64,000 nt of DNA from Epichloe hybrida (Eukaryota; Ascomycota; Sordariomycetes; Hypocreales; Clavicipitaceae): contig JAFEKR010000041.1 of NCBI GenBank assembly GCA_019022495.1, positions 186,001 to 250,000 of the forward strand. Reading direction: 5' to 3'. Positions 23,589 through 35,173 of the stretch are shown here, in pieces. How positions within the stretch are numbered: position 1 is the stretch's first letter; each line of letters starts with the position of its first letter. The notes under the pieces are model-generated. The model saw only the letters and a program-made list of their open reading frames with translations, had not been told where the DNA came from and did not search any database. The translations under genes were made by a program, and so were the position numbers.

Positions 23589-24450
23589 ATGGATTCCTCA
23601 TTTACGAGAGAGGAAAAGGTATGCCTCATTAGTACCCAGCATCCGAGAGATAAAAACTATGACTGATTACACATATCCTTCTACACTGCAGCGATTTGTG
23701 CTTGCTGAGATACTAAAATCCAGCGATGTCGGTGTCGAGAATTTATGGCGGTTCATTGAAGCGAACCAGATTGTTCCTAATTGGATGAATATGCAAGTTC
23801 CTCTAGGTACGCTTGCCGCCTGTTTCTGCGTGTTACATGCCCATTTCTCGGAACCGAACCGTCTTTCTTATGCGCCAACAGGTAGAAGTTTGAGTCAGTG
23901 TATTCAGATTGTAGATCATATGAAGGACTCGCCATCTCGATCGAAACGTCTATCAACTGGCAGCTCAGGTGAACACAGTCGCGGCCTGCAGCTCGAACAC
24001 ATGTCAGGCGACTTGGTCAGCCCTCGACTACACAAGCTCTCACCTTCGAGCACATCGACACCAGTTGCAATTCTTCCACGGCCTTCCACAGACAATGGTC
24101 AAAGCTGCGTATCTGCTGCTCGGCCTGCGCACAACCAAACCAAAAAGAGAGGACGGCCGTCTCGCGCGGACAAGGCGAAGAGGAATTTGAATCCCAAGCT
24201 TCCGCCAAATCTCGCCCCCCGTCCAGAACAAGGAACTGGACATCGGCCAATCTTGCCAGCAGCTCCTCGGCAAGATGGTGACTCGACACAGCCAAAGCCG
24301 CAGGCCCTCCCGCAGATCCAGTCCGAGCCTTCTGGCGTGGAAAGAGACAAGAAGAGACGGCGCTTGGGTGACTTTGCGCAGATCCAGCAGGCCGACCCTG
24401 CCACGATCAAGAACAATTCAGCTCCCGCAGTATCTAGCGGCGCAATCTAG
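23589..24450 (+). CDS. Small AT-hook protein, function unknown
   Basis: Exons 23589-23618, 23692-23806 and 23882-24450 give 237 residues; donors GTATGC and GTACGC and acceptors CTGCAG and CAACAG all keep frame, and both introns are 73-75 nt. Exon 1 has only ten codons (MDSSFTREEK) and joins to RFVLAEILKSSDVGVENL, producing a continuous helical N-terminal domain of about 65 residues. That domain is reminiscent of small fungal DNA-binding modules but is not one I can name. Residues about 150-165 contain KKRGRPSRADKAKR, an AT-hook core (RGRP) with flanking basic residues. The rest is Pro/Ser-rich, ending with a nuclear-localisation-like DKKRRRLG. A role in AT-rich DNA binding is inference. Confidence 0.72.
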
Positions 24451-25712
24451 CGGTTCGCGCATGAGATGCCGAGAGCAGCTCAGTTACTATCTGGCATACA
24501 CTGTCACCACTCCATTGGTATTGGCAACGCAACAAGTTCGACGTCGGCTCAACTCGTCCAACCTTTAGCTCGGCAACATGCCCCTCGTCTTGCCACCGAC
24601 TTCTTCCACGTTCCAGACGCCCGACGCTGGCACACAAGCACTCGGTTGCTCGCACACGGCCCTGCTGTGGGGGAAAATTCGGCTTCTTCTTCTTCAGGCT
24701 CATCCAAGTGTGAAAACTTGCCGAATTCGGCCCGGGCTTGATCTCGGCGGACGGCTCTCGCGAGTTCTGTCAAGATGAGTCTTTGATTTGCTGGCCTCCT
24801 GGCCCTCATATAGATTTGGTCCATGTCTTGTTCTCAACACTGTCTGGTGTATGGCCACTTTCAAAGTCGGAAGCCTAGTGCTAGCTAGCTAGCTACCCTT
24901 CTCACGTCGAACCCACACTATTCACGTTGTCGCATACAAAGTTCTTCTTTTCCCCATTGTACGGATTCAAATGGCAAGTCATGCATTCCCCCTACTCTTG
25001 TGTCTCTGTTTGTCAACTCCCCCTTGACATTGGCCGTCTTTTATACCTTGCCAAGGCTGCAGCTTCCATCGATCCATGCGTTTTCGTTTCCCGCTGTTGC
25101 TCATGAGGAGGGGGTCTCGTCTCATCACGACATCATGTACATTACAGCATTCAAGTAGAATCATAGAGCGAGGAGTGCACGCGTGTGGGTTTTCTATTGT
25201 CGTTGCATCCGTGTCGGTACAGAACGCCCCGTCGAGATGAAATGAGGACATGATTCACTTTGCTACCATTACCATGCCACTTGCTGTGTAGTCAAAGGGG
25301 AGGAAAAGGGGCGATATAACCATGGCTCATGTTTGGCACTGATGCATTTCACAGGCGGGGGGTTTTGATTTGTTAGCAATCGCGTTCATTCTACTACGGT
25401 GTTAAAGTCGCCTCCTTTTATGCCCCGTCTCTTTCCAGCTCATTGCTCCCTCGTTTGTGAGTAAGTATTGTGAGGTCCGTATAGCGGTGACATGGCTCAA
25501 GGTTCCTTTTCCTAAAAAGTTGAAAAAAAAAAAAAACCGTCTTGCATCTTCTCTTTGTTGGAGGTACTAGCTGGAGACTCCCATTCTATCACAGCCATGT
25601 CCTTGCACGGAATGCATATTTTAAGTGGTCAGAGATTCGTAGGTCCAACGTTCCTCTCGACTCTGTAGGAAGGGTATCATTAATTATTTTCCATGGTGAT
25701 TTTTTTCTTTCT
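24451..25712. other. Convergent intergenic region between the AT-hook gene and GABA transaminase
   Basis: No supported gene. The first 300 bp are GC-moderate and may be the 3' UTR of the AT-hook gene. A GCTAGCTAGCTAGC palindrome-like run sits near 24880-24893. A 15-nt A-run at 25523-25537 precedes the GABA transaminase 3' end. Confidence 0.5.
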
Positions 25713-27318
25713 TCACAGAGCTTTGACCACCTTCTCGAGAGCTTCTATCAGGATATCAGCGTGGTGCTCCTGGAAAATGAGCATGGGTCGCAGTCGGACG
25801 GCACTGGCACCACTGCCGCCAATGTTGATGCCGAAGCCCTTGGCCTTGCTGAGGAACTCGTCACGTCGGGGGTTGTCAAAGGCGATGAAGGTGCCCTGGC
25901 CCTTGCCACGGAGGTTCTGGAAGTGCTCGGGGTACTTGCCGGCGAGGCGCTCGAGTCGGCCATAGAGGTAGTCGCCAACCTTGGCTGTGTGGCTCACAAG
26001 GTCCAGTCGCTCGATTTCGCTGATGATGGCGCGGAAAAGGAGAGCCTTGGATGGATCACCCATCCACGTGTTGAATTGACGGTAGGGCTTGTTGGGCCGG
26101 AGGTCCTTTGAGCAGTAGTAGTAGCCGGCCGTCTGAGCTTTTTTGGAGAAGGTGACCATGTCCGGGGGATCCTGCAGGTCCCAGTGCTCGTGGGCCCAGA
26201 ACTTGCCCGTGGCACCGACACCGGTCTGAACCTCATCGGCGATGAGGAGCACGTTGTGCTTGCGGGTCAAAGCACGTAGCTTTTGGAAGAAGGACGGGCT
26301 GGCGTGGTTGTCACCGCCTTCACTCTGGATGGGCTCAACAACGACGGCAACGGGAGGTAGGTGCCAGGTCTTGATCAGGTGCTCGACTTCGTCCAGGCTG
26401 GCTTGCTCGGCCTTTGCGTTTTCCTCGGCGTGCTGGTCGAGGGGATATTTAAGCTGGGGGAAAGTAGCCTGTGGCCAGTCAAAGGCGGGAATATCAAGCT
26501 TGTGGATTGGCTTTGATCGTGTGGTGGACAAGCAGCCGAACAGGCGGCCGTGAAAACTGGACTTGAAGGAGAGGATGGAGAGCTGAGCTGAGCCGGGAGC
26601 CTGGTTGTTCATGACGCTCTCCATCTCCTGGGGCGTGAAATCGATGTCCGGGCCGCCTCGCTCCTGCTGCCGCCTGTACATGAATGCGGCCTTGTAGGCG
26701 ATTTCGTTGGCATCGGAACCGGCCATGGCGGTGTAGACGTTGTTGAGGCCCTTGGGAGCCACCTTGAGAATACCAGATTTCAAGATAGCGGCCCACGTAT
26801 GGGAAGGAAAGTTGCCCATAGCAGGACGATTAATGATGGCGTCAACCATTTCGGGGGTTTGAGCAACCCTGCGGAGCTCGGGGTTGTTGTAGCCAACGGG
26901 TATGGAAGCAATTTGAGCATAACTGCCGTGTCAAGGTCAATCAAATATTATATCGGTTGGTGTTATTCGAGTCGGTAGGGATGCAGGGAGGGATGGAGGA
27001 GCGCATTGCCACTTACACGTCCAACAGCATATTGCCATCGGGGTCGGCAATGTAGTTGCCTTCGCTCTGGGTATAGTCGGCAATCATGTTGACACTGCGG
27101 GTTTCAAAGACGTCGTCAAGCTCCTTGACAGCCTCAACCGCCTTGGGACCAGGGAATTTAGTCTTGAGAATAGGTGCGGCGGGCTCATCTTTGTGAAAAG
27201 ACTTTACGGCAGCCATGCGCATGGCTCCGGCAGTGCCGAATGGCCTCTGCGCCACGCCAGCGCTCAGAGATTGCGCCACGGCAGGTCGGGCCGCGCCTGC
27301 AGCACGGAGAGCCGACAT
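25713..27318 (-). CDS. 4-aminobutyrate aminotransferase (GABA transaminase), mitochondrial type
   Basis: Exons 27318-27017 and 26922-25713 (donor GTAAGT, acceptor CGGCAG) give 503 residues. The enzyme transfers the amino group of GABA to 2-oxoglutarate to give succinate semialdehyde and glutamate, with pyridoxal phosphate. Seen here are an Arg/Ala-rich N-terminus without acids (MSALRAAGAARPAV), fitting a mitochondrial presequence, the GSDANEIAYKAAF cofactor-phosphate region, and SFHGRLFG. VVEPIQSEGGDNHAS and LLIADEVQTGVGATGKFWAHEH (cofactor Asp in ADEVQ) follow, and the Schiff-base lysine lies in TFSKKAQTAG. The family normally has 470-510 residues. An upstream in-frame ATG (27384) would add 22 residues, but the start at 27318 gives the better presequence. 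Fungal members allow growth on GABA and omega-amino acids. Confidence 0.94.
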
Positions 27319-28381
27319 GGCGACGACGCGGTGTGTTTTGCACACAGGAAAAGGAAGCCTCAGAAGTGGGATTGGGAGGACCAAGATGGTGAAGAGGTGG
27401 AGAAATGTGTGGTGGGAGGAGCAGAGGCGGCGGCAACAGCTTCCGGAGCTCCAAAGCCTTTTATCGGTGGTTCACGACGGCTTATCTGCGGAGACATCTC
27501 TGATTGTGCGGGGAGCCCGGAGGGAAGGTCGGGAGGGGTCGCCCCTGCCAGTGTTGCAGCACAGGAAATCCCTGGCTACATTACGGATCCGTATATGTAC
27601 ATGTTTTTGCCTTTTCTTTTCTTGTTACGGGAGCTCGCACACCCCGCTTCGCTTCACTTCTCCTCACTTGTCTAACTTGTCCTCCACCCTCCACCAACAA
27701 TGAGCATCGTCACACATTTGACCCGCCGGCCTGGACAACAATTGGCTGGTGCCGACGCCGCCTTTACGTAATACTAGTCTCCGTCATTCCGGGTTCGGGA
27801 CAAGTCAGTTCAGTTATTCAATCGGGAGGACGCCACCGACATCGGCGGGTCAACGCAGCATGGTTCGACAAGCTTCATCGTGGACGGTAATCATCCAGGG
27901 CCCTCTCGACCCATCCGCCGGCTCCGCCCAAGATGGCACGACGACCGGCCCGGTCCCACACCCGCCCGAGTGCCCAAGCCGCAGCATGTAATACGCGGGA
28001 GGAGGGGGGGGGCGGGCGTGAAGAAGAGGAGGGCCAGGTGGGTGCCATGATAGTCCACAGTTCCATCGTCATTCTGCTCATGTATCCCAATGCTTCTAAT
28101 CATGTAAGCCACAACCCCATCATTACACAACGCCCATGGAAAATGCCATTGCTAAAGTCCCTAATGCTCCTCTTCTGAATACGCCGATACCAGACCTGCG
28201 ACCGCTCACTAAGGATACTGCCACGGCTTCGAGGAATGCTTGTTTGTGTACGCCAATCCGTCATGCAAAAAGAGAACCGCTGAAACCCCCTCCCCTCCCC
28301 AAAGAGCAAAATTCCGGCACAGTCTGCCCAGCTGACCCACGGAGAAATTCGTGAGCGCCGAAGCTTTTACAAACCAGATCG
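27319..28381. other. GABA transaminase upstream region / CLC 3' flank
   Basis: No supported gene. A TACGGATCCGTATATGTACATG block is at 27583-27604, within 300 bp of the GABA transaminase start, and is another instance of the recurrent TACGGATCCGTA word. A G-run occurs at 28005-28011. Confidence 0.5.
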
Positions 28382-31300
28382 CTATTCACCATTCTCTTCG
28401 AGCTCTCGCATATACTTGACAAAGGTCTTCTTGTGAATCTGTTTGATCAAGTTAGTCGCGACGGGTTGACGGATGCAGAATCGTCCTCCACTCACCATTC
28501 CTCTAAAATGGCCATTTTTTGAAGCACAAATGTATCGCAGACCGAGCTTGACAAAACATTCATACACGAGATCCATAGGGGATCGAATGTCCAGAGAGAC
28601 GGGGGCCTGCAGTAGCAGAGTTAGTCAATGAGGATTGCTCGAAACTGGGAATGGCAAAGTAGGTCGGTACGAACAGGGTCGATGTACTGAGTAAAATCTG
28701 TAGGATCCACATAGTCATCCTCGCCCTCGTCAATGCTGGGAACTCTATCCATGAGGCAGAGACTCGTCTGCTCGTCCTCGAGCTGATCCAGGGCGAATTC
28801 GAGATCTGGGGCCGGAATAAGCCCGACCAAAATTTCGTGGCGGATAATGGGCAGGCCACCATCAATCTCACCAGCGCGGTGCAACAGCTCGAGCTTGGAG
28901 CGCAGCGTAGAGGCTGGCACCAGTGGCGAGTTGGAGATATCAATGACTCTCTCACGGCGGGTTCGAGGGAGAATATCAGCCAAATCGCTCGTGAAGACTG
29001 GCTTGTGCTTGTTATCCAAGAAGGGATAGGCATTCATGCTCGTCAATAGATCCTGCAAAATGTACGTCAGTTGGGGTTATTCGGGGGTCGGCAGAGATGC
29101 AGTTGGGCCTACATAAATGCTGTTTGGTTCAAGAGCATCTGCAGTCCATTTGGCCACCAGAATTGCGATCGAAAAGGGAAGGACATAATCCAAGCTTCCT
29201 GTCAACTCGAACAGAATGACGGCCAACGTCACCGAGAGCCTGGTGACGCCACACATGGTAGCACCGGCGGCAATGAACGCATACACTCCGGGCTGAATGC
29301 ATGAGCCGTCGGCCGCCGTGGCGCAATTGGCGAATATGGCCCAATCAGGAACTGTGAGAACAAACCACTGCACCAAATGCCCGATGATTCGGCCCAGCAA
29401 GCCACCCACTACCATGGAGGGAATGTATATGCCTGCGGGTACTTTCTGTTGCCATCGTGTTAGTCAAGGGGGAGGAAACAAGGCTCGTTCTCTGCACCGA
29501 CATGCTCGCGGACATTGCATAACTTACGATGCCAAAGGTAATGACTGTGAGAAACCCCTTGATCAGAAAGGCAATCATCAGAGTCAGCAGGATCGACGGG
29601 ATGTCGTTGACAGATTTTGGGCAGAGACCGAGCTCATCCGTGTTCTCATCATTAGCGTTGCAAGGAGATGCCAAGTTGAGCAGCAGCTTCGCAACTGGCT
29701 CCTTCACCAGCGGATTCCAGAAATTCAGCAAGGCCGTGACCAGGGCTACAAGAAAGACTTCCAACATGGGATACGTCTTTATGGGCCCTATGCGTCGGAA
29801 GGTCTGGGCCCAGTACTTGGAGGCCTTGATAAAAAGCGCCCCGAGAGCACCGCCCACTATACCAACAACGATGAAGCTCAGGAGTTCGAAGTATTCCCAA
29901 TCAACCAGATACCTGACCTGAAACATGACAATCTTATGAGTGCCATACGGATTGAGAAACTTGAGTGACAATGCCGCGGTGATGCAGCAAAAGAATGTTC
30001 TGAACAGCGTCTTGGCAGGGAAAAAATACGCCACCTCCTCCAGCCCGAACAAAACACCGCCGAGTGGAGCGCCAAAGGCAACTGCAACGCCGGCGGCGGC
30101 GGCGGCAGACAGAATCTCTCGGCGTTTGGCGTCATTTCGGTCGTATTTCGCGAACAGCCGGCAGGCAATGTTGCCTACACAAGTAGCAATGTGAACATAC
30201 GGGCCCTCTTTGCCCAAACTCAATCCGGACCCCACGCTCAAGACCAAGGCCAGTGATTTGATTACGAGGGTTTTAAACCCCAGGAAACCGTGCAACACGA
30301 ACCCGCTGAGAATGACACGGACTTCTGCAACACCACTGCCAGCAGCCGAGTAGTACACCATGGGCGGATTCGACTGTGATGCTTCGTCTTGTCGACTTGG
30401 GCTCGTGTTTTCGTCGCTTGGATCATGTCCAGTGCGCTGGGGTACGGCGGCCAAGTTTTCATCCAGTGTCGTGAGCTGGTATGCAGAGGGTACCACCGTC
30501 TTCGTCAACAGTGCAATCCAACAAGAAAGACAGGCAAGACCGACGACGGATGCCAAATATATCGAGAAATTGGTCCACATTTCGCCCAGTGGATTTGAAC
30601 TGAAGGCTTGAGACCAACTTTTCCAGTTGTCACACGGCCCTCGGGGACAGCATTGCTGTGTCTGCATGTCAGCTGACTACGTATTCTATGCATCATGAGA
30701 CCTGACGGAAGCTTGTTCACCTTCTCGTTCAAGTACCACGCCGTGGCACAATAACCATCCTTGAAATCAAATACCGTCGCCTCGGCCACATCAACGACAT
30801 AAGCAACCAGAGCGACCACGAATCCACAAAGGGCACTCAATATCCACCCTTGGGAGCCGTCCAGAGCAACACGAACTCGGCCCCAAAAGTCTTTTCTGCT
30901 ACGTAGAGCCTTGACACGATGGGAGTCGGCTATGGCATCGTGTACCCAGTCGGTGCTTGTGAACTGATCGTACCACACCCTTTCATGAGGAGCGATAGAT
31001 GCTTTGGATTCGACCATGGATGTACTTCGGTCGGCGAGGGCTTGCATGAGCCTCTGGCCCCATGAGCCATGTCTGCTATGGTGTCTGGTTTGACGCACGC
31101 TGCCTATTCATGACAATAATGTTAGCTCAAGGCGGAAAAGCACGTGGTTTCCGATGATCTGCTCTTGGCATTTTTCCAAGACGACTTACCCGTGTAACTA
31201 TGATTTCGAGTTAAATGTGCAAATCGGGGGGAAGGCGCTCCGTCTCCTCGTGTTCTGGCTCGGGCCGTATTAGGGAGCAAAGGCGAGCGCTCGTCGGGCT

Positions 31301-31403
31301 CCATATTATTGTGAAGACCAGCACCTAGGAGATTGAGTCGTCGAATTGCTCTTGGTGATGCTGGCGCCGAGCCATGGTTAGGGGCCTCGCGGTCGTCGGC
31401 CAT
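28382..31403 (-). CDS. CLC-family chloride channel / Cl-/H+ exchanger with two CBS domains
   Basis: Seven exons (31403-31190, 31103-30721, 30661-29528, 29445-29113, 29052-28675, 28606-28496, 28438-28382) close exactly in frame to 869 residues. A cytoplasmic N-terminus of about 150 residues is followed by the CLC membrane core. Conserved pore motifs are GSGVAEVRVILSG (the fungal version of GSGIPE), GKEGPYVH with the gating glutamate, and PAGIYIPSMVVGG. GLEEVAYFF holds the glutamate associated with proton exchange in transporter-type members, so coupled exchange is more likely than a simple channel (inference). The C-terminus has two CBS segments (YPFLDNKHKPVF...LPIIRHEILVGLI; DPAPVSLDIRSPMDLVYECF...). 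Fungal CLCs of this kind sit in the plasma membrane or Golgi/vacuole. The fifth intron uses a GTTCGT donor and the fourth GTAGGC; both are weak, but the joins reproduce family sequence. Confidence 0.93.
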
Positions 31404-32801
31404 GGCAACTCTTGTTGTCTCGCGACGCCGGGTATTGCGCAGAGAGAGAGCCTGGGAAATTGTTGTATCGGGGGTTTTTTTCTTTCTATTTTTGGGTTCA
31501 GGAAGAAAAGAATAGGGTGCTAGGATCGTCGCGAGTTGCGGGTAGGTGGCACAGTTTTCTAAGAATAATGTCGGCTGCAACGAGGATCCGACCAAGTCGC
31601 TTATCGCGGTTTGCGCGTGATGCGATGTGCACGACAGGACGGGTGGGGATTGACACAAGACGAAGAATTGTCGAAAGACGTGAACGCAGATGGCTCAAAG
31701 ATTACTCAGGGTCTTCCCGCGTCGTCTCTATATAGGGGTTGGGCAAGTCAGGATGGGTAAGAGAAGGCGGGAGGAAAGTGATAGATGGCGAAGGTAGCAC
31801 CAGCACCGGTCGAGGACTCGAGATGCAGCACAGACATGGGACGGAGCTCCTTCCCACAGCAACCGTGACCTGGAGCTGGCGTGCGAAGTTCAAAGTTGCA
31901 TGTCAGTCAGCACGAGCTCGGGCGACAGTTTGGGTCGGTAATAAAGGAGTCGATCCTCAAGTCGAGTCGATCGTGATGCAGGACAGGTGATGATGAGGCC
32001 GGTGGCTCGTATGTATAGTTCAAGACGACGGGCCAAGCCTAGGAGTACATGTAGTACATAGAGCCGAGCCGAGCAGAAGATGTCTCAACTTGATGCATTT
32101 GCCCCAAGCATCAGCCTCGATTTGTTTGATGGAGGCACGAGGATCGCCTGTGACGACCGACTGGCTTTGTTCGGCTTTGCGACCCCTGTCGGCGGTCAGA
32201 TGAGAAGTCCCTGGATCCACTAGGCCAAGAAGGGGGACACGAGGCAGTCATAAGTTCGTGGTGTACGTAGTCATGGTGTAGTCATGGACTCATGGTGCGG
32301 TCATGGTGGTTGTCGGCCATGTTGCATCCCGCCAGGTGCCAGAGCTTGCCAGAGCTTGCCAGAACTTGCCAGAACTTGCTGCTCAAAGCAGATGAAAAAG
32401 ACATCCGACGTCACTTGTCAGAAAAGTCATCGCTAGCAATCCATGTCTTTGTACAATGTATGCATGAAACATTCGCCCCCCGAGCTCCTGCAGGCCCAAA
32501 GTGGCACAGAACCAGGGGGACGCAACCCAGTGCTGCTGCGGGGCCAAGTACATTGTACTTTGTAGATTGTAGATTGTAGATTGTATGTACATGCAAGTCA
32601 CTCTCGAATTCTGCACTTTTTTACAATCCATTTAGAGCTGGAGCACGCTTCTTATCTTATCGCCCCAGCAAATTTGCGGGGCCGTGGCAGAAAAAAGTTG
32701 TTCCCGCTAGAGTGCGTCGTTCCATTCCGGCAAGCCGTGATTTTCTTCTGCCCAACTCGCCCACAATCACCTTGTTCAAGCCCGAGGGCAGTGTCTTGAT
32801 A
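31404..32801. other. Divergent promoter region of the CLC gene and SAS10
   Basis: No supported gene. It holds a 10-bp tandem repeat at 32338-32379, an ATTGTAG-type triplication (32560-32584) and several ACATGTA words (32044, 32586). The first 330 bp upstream of the CLC start form its probable leader. Confidence 0.5.
32338..32379. repeat. 10-bp tandem repeat, unit GCCAGAGCTT / GCCAGAACTT
   Basis: Four copies; the first two carry GAG and the last two carry GAA. One G-to-A change has therefore been duplicated along with the unit. Confidence 0.85.
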
Positions 32802-34703
32802 ATGGCAAAAAAGAGAAAGGGCTCCGGTCGCAATGTCGGCCCAAAGGGCCCGAAAGACCTGGATCCCTCCGATGCTCGACTTGGCCCTATTTCTACCTAC
32901 GAGGATGTCGCCGACTCGGAAGACGAGTACTTCATGGACCGGGACACGATTATGTTGGACGACGAACCAGATTCCAAGAGGAGAAGGAAGACAGAGGCGG
33001 ACATGGAACTTTCCGATGAAGAACTCCTGCCCTATCAAGATTCGGACTCGGACTCGGCGGACTCGGACTCTGATGATGATGATCTCGAAAAGGAAACACA
33101 GTCGCAGCCAAAGGCTACCAAGGGCTCCAAACGGAAAAATCAGGACGGCGAGGACGACGGAAATCCAGGTGAAGATGAAGAGGGAGAGTCTGGCTGGTGG
33201 GGATCTTCCAAGCAAGAATACTATGACGCCGATAACATTGAGACCGAAGCCGATGCCCTTGAAGAAGAAACCGAAGCTAAAAGACTGCAGAAAAAGAAGC
33301 TCTCCAAGATGACAGAAGAAGACTTTGTATTTGACGGCGACGAATGGCTGGCTGGTGAATCCGAGGCCGAAAAAGATGAAGACAAGGTGGTCGAGGTACT
33401 CAAGGACATCGAGGTCACACCCGATATGAGCGCGGAAGAGCGCGCACGGCTTTTGTCGACAAGATATCCCGAGTTCGAGTACTTGGCAAACGAACTTGAA
33501 GAGCTTCAGCCGGTATTGGCCAACCTCAAAGCAGATGCTGCTGAACAGTCAAGGATATCAATCCAAGTCATCAAGTACTGGGTCCTAGGCTGTTACGTCG
33601 CCGCCTTGACCAGCTACTTCGCCATTCTCACATCCCCGGCGAGAGATGCGAGCAAGTCTCAAAGGACTTTGTCGCCTACTGATCTACGGGACCATGATGT
33701 CATGGAAACCATCTTACAGTGTCGCGAGGCTTGGGAGCGGGTCAAGAACTCGAGAGCCGCGCACAATGCTGCGGACGAAACTGCCATTTCGCTGGCGACA
33801 GAGGTGGATGGTGAATATGCGTTGGATGATGGTCTGGCTTCGCTAGATCAAAAGAGGGAGAAGAAGGCGTCGGTTAAGAAGGACAAGGCGGCGGCGGCTG
33901 CTGCTGCCGCCAGGCAGGCCAAGAAGCTTGAAAAGGCCAAAGCCATCGAGAGCAGCCTCGCTGATCTGTATAACCTGCCCCTGCCCTCTGGGAAGTCAAA
34001 GCGGAAATCGGCGACCATGTCGAAGGAGCAAAAGGATGACCACTCGGACTTTGGCGAAGAGGAGACCCTGGATGCTCGCGCCGCGGCAGACAAGGCCGCC
34101 CGCAGGAAGAGCCTCAAGTTCTACACGTCACAGATTGCGCAAAAGGCCATCAAGCGTGCTGGAGCTGGACGCGATGCTGGAGGAGACATGGACATACCTC
34201 ATCGAGAACGTCTCAGGGATCGCCAAGCACGACTGCTCGCCAAAGCTGAACAGCGAGGCAAGGGAGGTTCCAAGCATGGCGCTGATCTCGGCGAAGACAG
34301 TGACGGCAATGATGACGGTGCCACTGCCAATGCCATCCGCGGCGACGAAGATGAATACTACGATATGGTGGCTCACAAGTCAAAGAGCAAGCGCGACGAC
34401 AAGGCAGCTCGATACACGGCCTACGCAGCCGCTAGCAAGGCAGACAGAGTCGTGGAGATGGAGCAGATTGGTGAGGATGGCAAGAGAAAGATTACATACG
34501 CCATTGAGAAGAACAAGGGCCTGGCACCCAAGAGGAACAAGGACGTCAGAAACCCAAGAGTCAAGAGGAGAAAGCAGTACGAGGCTAAGCAGAAGAAACT
34601 GAAGAGCATGAAGCCTGTCTGGCAAGGTGGTGAGCCCAAAGGCGGATACAGAGGAGAGCTGTCTGGTATCAACACCGGGGTCATCAAGAGTGTTAAGTTG
34701 TAG
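32802..34703 (+). CDS. SAS10: SAS10/UTP3, small-subunit processome component
   Basis: Single exon, 633 residues, starting at the ATG before KKRKGSGRN; an upstream in-frame ATG (32712) adds a segment without family character. Sas10/Utp3 is a U3 snoRNP-associated nucleolar protein needed for 18S rRNA maturation; in yeast it also affects silencing. The N-terminal third is very acidic with Asp/Ser runs (DSDSDSADSDSDDDD) and a WWGSSKQEYYDAD block typical of the family. A helical Sas10/Utp3/C1D-type segment lies at about 210-300 (RYPEFEYLANELEELQPVL). A basic Ala/Lys-rich region follows, then the diagnostic C-terminal domain with KITYAIEKNKGLAPKRNKD and RNPRVKRRKQYEAKQKKL (about 555-605). The protein is intact and of the usual length. 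Confidence 0.95.
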   Translation: MAKKRKGSGRNVGPKGPKDLDPSDARLGPISTYEDVADSEDEYFMDRDTIMLDDEPDSKRRRKTEADMELSDEELLPYQDSDSDSADSDSDDDDLEKETQSQPKATKGSKRKNQDGEDDGNPGEDEEGESGWWGSSKQEYYDADNIETEADALEEETEAKRLQKKKLSKMTEEDFVFDGDEWLAGESEAEKDEDKVVEVLKDIEVTPDMSAEERARLLSTRYPEFEYLANELEELQPVLANLKADAAEQSRISIQVIKYWVLGCYVAALTSYFAILTSPARDASKSQRTLSPTDLRDHDVMETILQCREAWERVKNSRAAHNAADETAISLATEVDGEYALDDGLASLDQKREKKASVKKDKAAAAAAAARQAKKLEKAKAIESSLADLYNLPLPSGKSKRKSATMSKEQKDDHSDFGEEETLDARAAADKAARRKSLKFYTSQIAQKAIKRAGAGRDAGGDMDIPHRERLRDRQARLLAKAEQRGKGGSKHGADLGEDSDGNDDGATANAIRGDEDEYYDMVAHKSKSKRDDKAARYTAYAAASKADRVVEMEQIGEDGKRKITYAIEKNKGLAPKRNKDVRNPRVKRRKQYEAKQKKLKSMKPVWQGGEPKGGYRGELSGINTGVIKSVKL

Positions 34704-35173
34704 ATTCAACCCGCCAATGTTCCGTACACGTACACGTACATATCTACATAGATTACACCCACACTGGTCGTCGTGGCCCTCGATGGGTTTTTTTTTTCCT
34801 TTTCCGCCATGATGCTTTGTGTTTCTACTCGGTGGGTGCGGCATCTGATGTTTGTCTGGTCGTTTCTTTTCGCTGGTCCCAGACGAGCTGCGCTTGCCCC
34901 ACCAACGCCAAGCTAATCACATCCCATCGAATTTCCATCAAATTTCCCATCAAATGCATGCCATGCCAAGCGGCCACGACACATACTATTCATGACAGCA
35001 TTGATAGGTGCATCGTGCAACCATTACAACACCAATCGACGACGACACCACAACTCCCAGCTTCTGTTGCTTGCTGGCGCATCGTGTCTCGCATTTGCAA
35101 AACTACTTCTGGGTTGCATTCTCCAATGACGCACTGATAGAATCGTTCAGCCAACAAAGCGCTCATCGCCGCA
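34704..35173. other. Short spacer between SAS10 and COG1
   Basis: 470 bp without a gene. A TACACGTACACGTACA repeat follows the SAS10 stop (34727-34740) and a short T run occurs at 34788-34796. The second half is the COG1 promoter, with no obvious TATA element. Confidence 0.5.

Noticed and set aside
27193..27890. Overlapping plus-strand frames upstream of and across the GABA transaminase start
   Set aside because: They are shadows of the presequence and GC-rich promoter with no conserved features.
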